Shown piece by piece: positions 8,272-14,059 of a DNA stretch of 14,059 bases. Location: the NCBI GenBank assembly GCA_002450015.1, contig DJYG01000010.1:1-14059 (forward strand). Direction: 5' to 3'. A program made the position numbers and the translations under genes. Numbering within the stretch: position 1 is the stretch's first letter; every line of letters starts with the position of its first letter. This DNA comes from Cyanobacteria bacterium UBA6984 (lineage in GTDB: Bacteria; Cyanobacteriota; Vampirovibrionia; Gastranaerophilales; Gastranaerophilaceae). The notes under the pieces are model-generated. The model had not been told where the DNA came from and ran no database searches. It saw only the letters and a program-made list of their open reading frames with translations.

Positions 8272-8952
8272 ATGAAGAGAATATTGAGCTTTACACTTGC
8301 AGAAGTCTTGATTGTAGTTGGAATTATTGGTGTAGTTGCCACTTTGACATTACCAAACTTGACGCATTCAACAGGTGATACAGAAAAAGTTGCAAAAGTT
8401 AAGAAAGTATATTCAAATTTGAATCTTGCATTTGAACAAGCACAAACAAAATACGGTTTACTTGATAATTGGTGTGTAGGCTATAATGGTTCTTGTAAAG
8501 CAAGAACTTTTGATAGAATATCTGAATTTTTAAAAATTTCTAAAATTTGTAATAGTGTGCATGTATGTACTATTAAAATGGATAACAATGGTTCTGGCGG
8601 TTGGAATTATAATAATGCAGCAATTCTTGCAGATGGAACTGCTATAGCATTGGATCGGTCTGGTATTTTTTATTTTGTTGTTGATATTGATGGCACAGAT
8701 AAAGGCGAAAATTTGCCCGGGAGCGATGTGTTTGAGTTTGGTCTGAGTAAAACGGAAGGTGTTTCTTTGGTATCGACAAATTTGACTACATATGGATATG
8801 TAACAAAAGCCGCATATAAAGGATTTAGTACCTTTGATGCTGCGGCTTGGATAATAAATTTTGGTAATATGGATTACTTAAAAACTTCAGATGGAACGAC
8901 TTGTCCAAACGAAACAAAGCTTACGTCAGGTGGTAATCATACTTGTAAATAG
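8272..8952 (+). CDS. Type IV pilin-like / pseudopilin protein with N-terminal methylation signal
   Basis: 226 residues. MKRILS is a short basic leader, followed by FTLAEVLIVVGIIGVVATLTLP, the prepilin signal with Glu at +5 (E11). Prepilin peptidase would cut between S6 and F7; the usual Gly at -1 is replaced by Ser. After the hydrophobic helix come LADGTAIALD (119-128), an Asp/Gly loop VDIDGTDKGENLPGSDVFEF resembling the calcium loop of pseudopilins, and an AAWIINFGNMDYL stretch (191-203). There are six cysteines (68, 75, 93, 99, 211, 225), so disulfides outside the membrane are likely. It would be an inner-membrane-inserted subunit of a type IV pilus or type II secretion-like filament. It stands alone between its own promoter and terminator, as orphan pilin-like genes often do in gut Melainabacteria (from memory). 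Whether it is a major or minor subunit is unclear. Confidence 0.85.
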   Translation: MKRILSFTLAEVLIVVGIIGVVATLTLPNLTHSTGDTEKVAKVKKVYSNLNLAFEQAQTKYGLLDNWCVGYNGSCKARTFDRISEFLKISKICNSVHVCTIKMDNNGSGGWNYNNAAILADGTAIALDRSGIFYFVVDIDGTDKGENLPGSDVFEFGLSKTEGVSLVSTNLTTYGYVTKAAYKGFSTFDAAAWIINFGNMDYLKTSDGTTCPNETKLTSGGNHTCK

Positions 8953-8963
8953 ATTGAAAAAAT

Positions 8964-9000
8964 GGTTGGTTTTATGCTAATAAAATCAACCTTTTTTCTT
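8964..9000 (+). terminator. Intrinsic terminator after the pilin-like gene
   Basis: GGTTGGTTTTA (8964-8974) pairs with TAAAATCAACC (8981-8991), 11 bp with one G-U, loop TGCTAA, followed at once by TTTTTTCTT. It begins 11 bp after the TAG. Confidence 0.88.
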
Positions 9001-9042
9001 GTAAATTTTTATTAAAAATACCGTTTTTTTGCGTTTTTTTGC

Positions 9043-9071
9043 TTAACAAATTACAACGATAGTAGTATAAT
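9043..9071 (+). promoter_or_regulatory. Sigma-70 type promoter for the 1369-residue protein
   Basis: TTAACA (9043-9048, 5/6 match) and a perfect TATAAT (9066-9071) are separated by 17 bp. The start of transcription is expected near 9078, about 30 nt before the ATG at 9108. Confidence 0.8.
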
Positions 9072-9074
9072 AAA

Positions 9075-9086
9075 ACCACTAGTGGT
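9075..9086. promoter_or_regulatory. Perfect 12-bp palindrome at the transcription start (possible operator)
   Basis: ACCACTAGTGGT is its own reverse complement and lies 3 bp downstream of the -10 box, covering the expected start site. This is where a dimeric repressor would block initiation. As an RNA it would be a poor hairpin because it has no loop, so a DNA site is the better reading. No regulator gene is seen in the window. Confidence 0.4.
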
Positions 9087-9107
9087 ACATTCGTGGAGGA
9101 ATTTTAT

Positions 9108-12100
9108 ATGCACAACATATCTTTTATGGGCAGACGTGAAGACAAGAATACTGTTGAACAGTTGAAAAAACAGGGCGATGCACTTACTCTAAATAATCAA
9201 CGTAACATTACAACAGCTATTGATAAATTGTCTGAAGATTCATCAGAAGAAAATATTAAATTTTTGATGAATGTGGCTCAAGGTTTGAGATATGGTACAA
9301 GTTTTGAATTGGAAGGCAAAAAAACTAATAATGATTGGAGAGGTAAATTGCAACAAGCAACTGAAAGAGCTCTTGCAAATACAGATTCTCCAAATAAAGC
9401 AGCACTTCAAGAACAATTCAAAGCTACATTTATTGATAAAAAAGAAATGTCGGAAGATGAAAAATCCGTTATGGCATTACGTGACAATCTTTTAAAAACT
9501 AAAGGTTTGCCTCAGGCTATCCATGATTCTAAAAATGATGCTGTAAAAAATATTGCAAAAAATCTTGATTACTTTGTAATTTCTTCAGAAATTACTACAA
9601 AAGAGAAAAAATCTTGCTTAGAAAAATTGAATAAATTAATGAGTCCTGAATACAAAATAAAAGCTCAATTAAAAGATAAAAAGCCTCAAGTCTTAGGCGA
9701 ATTGTTGAATGACCTTGTTGTAAAAACAGCAGAATCTGATAAACCGATTATTAAAACAACTAACCAAAGACACCACGGTATGTGTGCAGCTATTTCAACT
9801 TCCAGAAAAGTTATGGCTTATGAATACAAAGACAAATATGTCACAATGATTATGGAAGAACTAAATAACAAACCTGAAATGAAAGTTTATGACCCTACAA
9901 AATTGGGTACAGGTTCAAAAATATCTGTTCAAAAAACAGATGTTGATTTTGATTATGCAGATGATAAAGGTTACAGAATTCTTGATGCATCAGCATTGCA
10001 ATGGATGAATATCGCAGGAAATTCAGGAAGAGGAGATGTTCAATCAACTCACTTCTCAGCATTTGACAAGCAATTCTTTGATACATTCCATGATGGACAT
10101 TATATGAGAGATTTTGATGATCCAAAACTTGTGCCACATCAAAATCATTTAAGAGCGTTAGAAAAAGCTGAAGAATTTGTTTCTTCTGCTAAAAAAGGTA
10201 TTGAAAAACGTGAAAAACAAGCTGTTGAACAAAAACAAAATGCAAGGTTTAATGCTCAAACGGTTGTTAAAGCCAATGCGTCTTTAAATAAAGAATTAAG
10301 CGCTTTAATGCCTGATAAAACACCTGAAGAAATGAACAAAGTTGTAAATCGTTTCTTAAAGATGGGTGATGTTCCAACAGCTCAATCGGATGATGTGCAT
10401 TTTCATGACTATGAAGAAGAAGTTATGAAAAAACAAAAAATGGCTAACTTCATAAAAAAAGAAAATCCTAACGTAAAACAAGAAGATATAGATGCAAGAA
10501 TGACAAATATCTTCAACATGTATGAGCTATCAACAGAAACAACAGAAGAAATGAACAAAGAGATTATGCCAAAATCTCCAAAAAATAAAATGACAAAATT
10601 GTATAAACCTTTATATGAGGCTGCAGCTGCTTATAGAACTGCTCAAGATAAAAAGTTAGACATTCCGGAAGAATTGAGTAAAGAAGCTCAAAAGTACGGT
10701 CTTGGTAAAGATGCAACAAAAGCTGATGTTATGAAAAAATATGAAAATGAAGGTAAAGTTGTATCTGAAGATATTCTAAGAAGTTTGCAAGATAAATACA
10801 ATAAAATCGCAAAATATGCTGCTGTTGTTGAAAAAGCAGAAGTTAAAGGTGATAAAGTTGATATACCAAACTTATACGATATGACTGATGGTGAAAAATC
10901 GGCCTTAGATAAGGTTGGAAAAAATATAAACAAAATGTATTCTGAAGTTTCAAGAGATACAAAAGCAAAACAAAAAGAACTTGAACAACCTCTTAATGAA
11001 CTCGCAAAACAAGTTGGTAAAGAAAAAGGTTCTTTCTGGGTAAGTAAAGAAGGTTCTTCTGGACTTTGTACTCCTCAAGAAATACGTATCTTAGAACAAA
11101 TGACAGGTAAACCTTTCTATGCAGAAGAAAGTGTAGAAGCTGCAGCTGAAAAAATTAAGAAAGGTCCACACTCAGGTATAAGCGGAACGTCTGTATATCA
11201 TAATGATCATGGTGGTCATGCAATGTATATAGCAGATGTTGCACCAGTTTTAGTAAAAGATGCAAAAACAGGTAAAGTTGAAGTTAAAGATGCTATTATG
11301 CACGATAATACTTGGGGTGAAGCTGAACATGCCAAGACTTGGATTGATTCTAAAGGCTTGTTAAGAACAGATTATCGCTGCGGACGTGGTGGAAAAGATG
11401 GTTACATTACAAACTCAGCATGGCAAAATGGTACATTGGTAGAAGATTTTAAATATGAACCGGGTGCTATTAAAGGTCAAAAATTTAAAATGTTCTATGA
11501 TGCAATTTTACCGACTGTAAAAAATGATACTACTAAAACAGCATCAACACTTGTTCAAAACGCCTTTGTTGGGCCAATGGTTAATATGAGTAAAGTTGCT
11601 CAAGTTCTTCAAGCTGTTAAATCTGTACCGGCTGAATATTTGGACAAAATTATGGAAAGAGCTGAAAATGCCGGTGAAACTAAAAATTTAATTGAAGCTC
11701 AGGTTATGAAAGACCTTGATAATATTAATTCAGAAGCAGACTTAAGCAAAGCTCATAAAAATACTCAAAAATATATGAATCAAGTTGCAGAACAATTATC
11801 ATTTACAAGGGATAATGCCAAAAAAGCAATAATTGAGGCTTTAGCAGTTGATGTAAATGATAAAAATATTGATAAAATAGAGGATGCTAATTTCAAAGTT
11901 CTAAAACACTTTATTGACAGCAAATTTGATCCAAAAGATAATAAAGAATTTATGGCAAAATTTAATGAAATTTCAAATATGTTAATTGGTGATGCTGAAG
12001 AAATGCTTAAGAATTCAACAGATGAACAATTAAGTGTTAAAACGGTTACACCTTATGAGGCTGCAAGACAAATAAAGGGACTTGAACCAGCTGCGACAAA

Positions 12101-13217
12101 TGCTTTGAATAGTGCAATGTTTATGGATTCTATTCAAGATAATATTAAGTTAACTGAAAAAGGTGATTCTTTTGAAGAAGCATTCTTTATGTTGCAACGT
12201 GATTGGAATAATTTAAATGCTACAAAAGAAATTAAGCAATTAAAAAATAAAATGTTCCAGCAACATGGTGTAAGAGCTGCTTATCCTGATTGTTCGTTGA
12301 CAACTCCTGATGAAACGGCAAAACTTGCTAAAAACTTCTCAAATACTTTAAAACAGGGTGTTGAACTTGTAAATCTGTTAAAACAAATGCAAGATGGCAA
12401 AGCAGATAAACAAGGATTAACTGATGAACAAATTGCAACAGCAATGAAAAATCAATTAACTGATATTTCAGAAGGTAAAAAGACATTTATTGAGGCAAAT
12501 ATTGAGCCACAACACAGACAAGTTGTTACAAAAGCTTTGAATAATTATTTGTCTGATGCAATAAAAGGTAAAAACACAGATGAAAGTTACAAAAAATTTG
12601 CAGAAGGTTTTGATAAATACCATATTCTAAATAATCCGCAAGAATTATTAAAAGAATTTGTAAGATTGACAAAATCTGATGATCCGTCAAAAGCTGAAAT
12701 GGCAAAAGTATATGAAAGTTATATGGTAAAAGGCTGCTATGAACTGGCAAAATTTGATACTGCTGTAACAATGATGTCAGAAGCAAGCAACGGTCACATG
12801 CACGAAGTAGCTCAAGATTTCAAAAATATTAAAACACCTGCAGCTTGGGATGAACAGGGTGGAGAACACGATTTATCCACAGATGACGGTTTCTATGCTT
12901 TCTTAGAAAAATCTCAAGAAACTTGCGGTGTAGATAATACTTTAACTATGCTTAACCATATTGGTCAAAATGATAGAGCAATGCAGTTAGAAATGAAGAA
13001 TATAGGTGTGCTTGATGAATTAAAAACTCTTATGTCAGCAGAAACTTTACCGCAAATTATTAATATTGTTCAAACAAAAGCCAATTTTGTTCAAGGTTTA
13101 AATTTGTCAAAAGCTCCTAAAGAAGCAAAATTAAGAGAACAATATATGGCTAAAATGAATGATTTTATTCAATATATTAACGAAAATGCTCCAAAAATTT
13201 TGGCAGGCAGTAAGTAA
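9108..13217 (+). CDS. Giant protein with papain-like cysteine peptidase signatures, function unknown
   Basis: 1369 residues from ATG 9108, which has GGAGGA (9095-9100) at 7 nt; an in-frame GTG at 9093 overlaps this site and is rejected. The overall family is not one I recognise. NQRHHGMCAAIS (219-230) lines up with the papain N-Q-x4-C active-site segment: Q220 (oxyanion) and C226 (nucleophile), six apart as in papain, leading into a helix. GGHAMYIADV (702-711) supplies a candidate His, H704, and HDNTWGEA (732-739) matches the papain N-S-W-G motif with N734. About 480 residues of mainly helical, charged sequence separate Cys from His, against about 130 in papain. A second Cys (SSGLC, C654) is an alternative. 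Residues about 790-1369 look all-helical. There is no signal peptide, membrane span or anchor. The start MHNISFMGRR carries a short SFMG motif. Its promoter, possible operator and isolation suggest a separately controlled gene. Confidence 0.6.
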   Translation: MHNISFMGRREDKNTVEQLKKQGDALTLNNQRNITTAIDKLSEDSSEENIKFLMNVAQGLRYGTSFELEGKKTNNDWRGKLQQATERALANTDSPNKAALQEQFKATFIDKKEMSEDEKSVMALRDNLLKTKGLPQAIHDSKNDAVKNIAKNLDYFVISSEITTKEKKSCLEKLNKLMSPEYKIKAQLKDKKPQVLGELLNDLVVKTAESDKPIIKTTNQRHHGMCAAISTSRKVMAYEYKDKYVTMIMEELNNKPEMKVYDPTKLGTGSKISVQKTDVDFDYADDKGYRILDASALQWMNIAGNSGRGDVQSTHFSAFDKQFFDTFHDGHYMRDFDDPKLVPHQNHLRALEKAEEFVSSAKKGIEKREKQAVEQKQNARFNAQTVVKANASLNKELSALMPDKTPEEMNKVVNRFLKMGDVPTAQSDDVHFHDYEEEVMKKQKMANFIKKENPNVKQEDIDARMTNIFNMYELSTETTEEMNKEIMPKSPKNKMTKLYKPLYEAAAAYRTAQDKKLDIPEELSKEAQKYGLGKDATKADVMKKYENEGKVVSEDILRSLQDKYNKIAKYAAVVEKAEVKGDKVDIPNLYDMTDGEKSALDKVGKNINKMYSEVSRDTKAKQKELEQPLNELAKQVGKEKGSFWVSKEGSSGLCTPQEIRILEQMTGKPFYAEESVEAAAEKIKKGPHSGISGTSVYHNDHGGHAMYIADVAPVLVKDAKTGKVEVKDAIMHDNTWGEAEHAKTWIDSKGLLRTDYRCGRGGKDGYITNSAWQNGTLVEDFKYEPGAIKGQKFKMFYDAILPTVKNDTTKTASTLVQNAFVGPMVNMSKVAQVLQAVKSVPAEYLDKIMERAENAGETKNLIEAQVMKDLDNINSEADLSKAHKNTQKYMNQVAEQLSFTRDNAKKAIIEALAVDVNDKNIDKIEDANFKVLKHFIDSKFDPKDNKEFMAKFNEISNMLIGDAEEMLKNSTDEQLSVKTVTPYEAARQIKGLEPAATNALNSAMFMDSIQDNIKLTEKGDSFEEAFFMLQRDWNNLNATKEIKQLKNKMFQQHGVRAAYPDCSLTTPDETAKLAKNFSNTLKQGVELVNLLKQMQDGKADKQGLTDEQIATAMKNQLTDISEGKKTFIEANIEPQHRQVVTKALNNYLSDAIKGKNTDESYKKFAEGFDKYHILNNPQELLKEFVRLTKSDDPSKAEMAKVYESYMVKGCYELAKFDTAVTMMSEASNGHMHEVAQDFKNIKTPAAWDEQGGEHDLSTDDGFYAFLEKSQETCGVDNTLTMLNHIGQNDRAMQLEMKNIGVLDELKTLMSAETLPQIINIVQTKANFVQGLNLSKAPKEAKLREQYMAKMNDFIQYINENAPKILAGSK

Positions 13218-13247
13218 AAATTAATTTTTTAATGATTATTATAGTTC

Positions 13248-13275
13248 AAAAAAAAGCCTCCCTTTTGGGAGGCTT
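13248..13275 (-). terminator. Strong intrinsic terminator of the small minus-strand gene, possibly bidirectional
   Basis: AAGCCTCCC (13254-13262) and GGGAGGCTT (13267-13275) form a perfect 9-bp stem with a 4-nt loop. On the minus strand it is followed by eight T (13255-13248), the classical arrangement. On the plus strand the stem is followed only by TTAAACTTTCG, so it would end the large plus-strand gene less well, though it lies 30 bp after that stop and may serve both. Confidence 0.88.
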
Positions 13276-13295
13276 AAACTTTCGTTTAAATAATT

Positions 13296-13308
13296 GAGAG
13301 AGAGAGAG
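13296..13308. repeat. GA dinucleotide repeat
   Basis: A run of six GA units plus G lies in the 3' untranslated part of the small minus-strand gene (read there as CT repeats). Slippage at this place would not affect any reading frame I can see. Confidence 0.7.
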
Positions 13309-13380
13309 TATTGTATTAATATAAATCTTTTTTGTAATCTTTGTTGATTATTACCTTGTTGAATTATTGCTTTAATTCTT

Positions 13381-13420
13381 GCAAATGCTCATATTGCATT
13401 GCTTTATTCTTCGCAGAATA
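13381..13420 (-). other. Two small hairpins just after the stop of the small gene
   Basis: In the minus-strand transcript TATTCT-GCGA-AGAATA (13420-13405) forms a 6-bp stem closed by a GNRA-type GCGA tetraloop, 4 nt after the TAA. GCAATGC (13402-13396) and GCATTTGC (13388-13381) can pair with one bulge around a 7-nt loop. They may protect the 3' end of the message; the terminator lies about 110 nt further on. Confidence 0.4.
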
Positions 13421-13424
13421 CAAA

Positions 13425-13589
13425 TTAAGCGATGAAGTTAGAACCCATAAAAGAAGCACCGTGGAAGAAAGATTCTTTCATAATACCTTTTAAAGATTTA
13501 GCTCTTACGTCTTTTCTAGCTTCAGCGTTGATAGCTTGAGAAGATGTTTTGTAAGCGTCTGCTGCAACTTGTGAAAATAACATTGACAT
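13425..13589 (-). CDS. Small 54-residue protein, unknown function, probably highly expressed
   Basis: The ORF begins MSMLFSQVAADAYKTSSQ and ends FFHGASFMGSNFIA before TAA. GAGAGGA (13607-13601) is a strong ribosome binding site, with 11 nt between AGGA and the ATG, slightly long; a second ATG two codons in is further away. Seven of nine Ala codons are GCT and most Ser codons are TCT, the kind of bias seen in strongly expressed genes. The middle (QAINAEARKDVRAKSLKGIMKE) looks like one or two charged helices, and the end is aromatic and Gly/Ser-rich. No membrane segment, signal peptide or Cys is present. The gene is framed by its own terminator and a long inverted-repeat-rich upstream region. 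The SFMG near its C-terminus also occurs at the start of the convergent 1369-residue protein. I do not recognise the family. Confidence 0.7.
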   Translation of the reverse strand: MSMLFSQVAADAYKTSSQAINAEARKDVRAKSLKGIMKESFFHGASFMGSNFIA

Positions 13590-13672
13590 CTTTTTTTAAA
13601 TCCTCTCTTGCTCTCGTACTTTTATAAAGTTAATTTTGTTAAAAAAATTGCTTTTTTTGTTCCAACTTGATT

Positions 13673-13740
13673 AATATTTCTTAACAAAAGGCCATAGTGC
13701 CACATTTAGCAATGTTTTGCACAATACGTTAAGAAATATT
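13673..13740. repeat. 68-nt nested hairpin with perfect 13-bp arms
   Basis: AATATTTCTTAAC (13673-13685) is the exact reverse complement of GTTAAGAAATATT (13728-13740). Inside, GTGC (13697-13700) pairs with GCAC (13719-13722), and ACATT (13702-13706) with AATGT (13711-13715) around TAGC. The three stems nest in one another, so the whole can fold as a single long hairpin. It lies about 83 nt before the small gene's start codon and has no T-run, so it is not a terminator. Confidence 0.75.
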
Positions 13741-13820
13741 CAATGATAAATATAAGAAAATATAGTTTTCCTTGTTTATATAAAGTATTTTTCTAATTAA
13801 AAATTGCCTTCGCAGTATTC

Positions 13821-13850
13821 ATGCGTATTTAGGATTATTTGGGTACGCAT
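13821..13850. repeat. 7-bp inverted repeat (ATGCGTA / TACGCAT)
   Basis: ATGCGTA (13821-13827) and TACGCAT (13844-13850) are perfect reverse complements around a 16-nt loop, in the leader region of the small gene. It is GC-richer than its surroundings, which makes chance less likely. It could be an RNA stem or a split protein-binding site. Confidence 0.5.
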
Positions 13851-13961
13851 AGCCTTGTTGCTACGACAAATTGATAAAAATTTTCAAACTTATGTAAATT
13901 TATATTACAGGCATGAACACAAAAGACCTGTTTTGGTGAGGGATTTTTGGTCTGTATTTTA

Positions 13962-13989
13962 ATTATAACGCACATTTTGAATTTTGCAA
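13962..13989 (-). promoter_or_regulatory. Minus-strand promoter candidate for the leader / small gene
   Basis: Read leftward, TTGCAA (13989-13984, 4/6 to -35) is followed after 16 bp by a perfect TATAAT (13967-13962). Transcription would begin near 13955, immediately before the AGACC stem, and run about 366 nt to the small gene's ATG. Weaker AT-rich -10-like sequences closer to the gene exist, so this may not be the only start. Confidence 0.45.
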
Positions 13990-14059
13990 CTTTCATGAGA
14001 TTTCACGTTATTTTTCAAAAAAAATCTCTATAATACAGTAATATTAAGAAATAATCCCT

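Larger units (their letters stand above)
13593..14059 (-). promoter_or_regulatory. Non-coding, inverted-repeat-rich region: probable long leader or small RNA
   Basis: No convincing gene is present in these 467 bases. It holds, in minus-strand order, a 7-bp inverted repeat (GAGATTT 14003-13997 with AAATCTC 14028-14022), a promoter-like sequence, overlapping 5-bp stems near 13950-13908, a 7-bp inverted repeat at 13850-13821, a 13-bp inverted repeat at 13740-13673, and the ribosome binding site of the small gene. The density of pairing in very AT-rich DNA suggests a structured transcript reading leftward into the small gene, or a separate small RNA. Confidence 0.45.

Noticed and set aside
9093..9107. 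GTG start at 9093 for the 1369-residue protein
   Set aside because: The GTG lies within the GTGGAGGA that forms the ribosome binding site of the ATG at 9108, so it cannot have its own site.
13397..13432. 11-codon ORF (MQYEHLQELKQ) after the small gene
   Set aside because: Too short, without a good ribosome binding site, and located within stems of the 3' untranslated region.
13673..13740. Insertion sequence or CRISPR repeat
   Set aside because: There is only one inverted pair, no transposase, no target duplication and no regularly spaced direct repeats.
13835..13996. A 53-residue minus-strand ORF starting MKVAKFKMCVIIK
   Set aside because: It has no Shine-Dalgarno, overlaps a better promoter (-10 at 13967-13962) and inverted repeats, and has scattered rare residues without any domain-like pattern.

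Overview
The window reads as a piece of a low-GC genome of the gut Melainabacteria/Vampirovibrionia type (Candidatus Gastranaerophilales is my best guess). Three things point there: a motA-motB-fliL-fliM-fliN flagellar cluster in an AT-rich genome with strong Shine-Dalgarno sites; an orphan type IV pilin-like gene with an FTLAEVLIVVGIIGVVATLTLP start and a late GNMDYL motif; and two very large signal-peptide-less proteins with short N-terminal NFTGF / ISFMG motifs. The assignment comes from pattern memory and was not checked by search.

Left part (1-3821, minus strand): a 3'-truncated tRNA-CAT at the edge, then a compact five-gene flagellar motor operon transcribed leftward: motA, motB, fliL, fliM, fliN. 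Gaps are 12-19 bp, and motA and motB overlap by 1 nt. Together they encode the stator (MotA/MotB), the stator-associated FliL and two C-ring switch proteins (FliM/FliN). FliM lacks the usual N-terminal CheY-P-binding peptide.

Middle (3822-9092, plus strand): a divergent intergenic region with a possible 17-codon leader ORF, then a 1358-residue GH13 (alpha-amylase clan) protein. It keeps the catalytic Asp/Glu/Asp but has very large insertions in the barrel. Next come a GU-containing terminator, an extended -10 promoter, a 226-residue pilin-like protein and a second terminator.

Right part (9043-13217, plus strand): a near-consensus promoter followed by a perfect 12-bp palindrome (possible operator) drives a 1369-residue protein of unknown function. 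I see scattered papain-like signatures in it (NQRHHGMC, GGHAMYI, DNTWG), which would make it a cysteine peptidase with a lobe-separating insertion of several hundred residues.

Far right (13248-14059, minus strand): a 54-residue small protein gene with a strong Shine-Dalgarno, Ala/Ser codons dominated by GCT and TCT, a classical intrinsic terminator, and more than 350 nt of upstream non-coding DNA rich in inverted repeats (13-bp perfect arms with a nested stem; 7-bp arms; overlapping 5-bp stems next to a promoter-like sequence). This small gene with its structured leader, together with the insertion-rich giant proteins, is the least explained part of the window.
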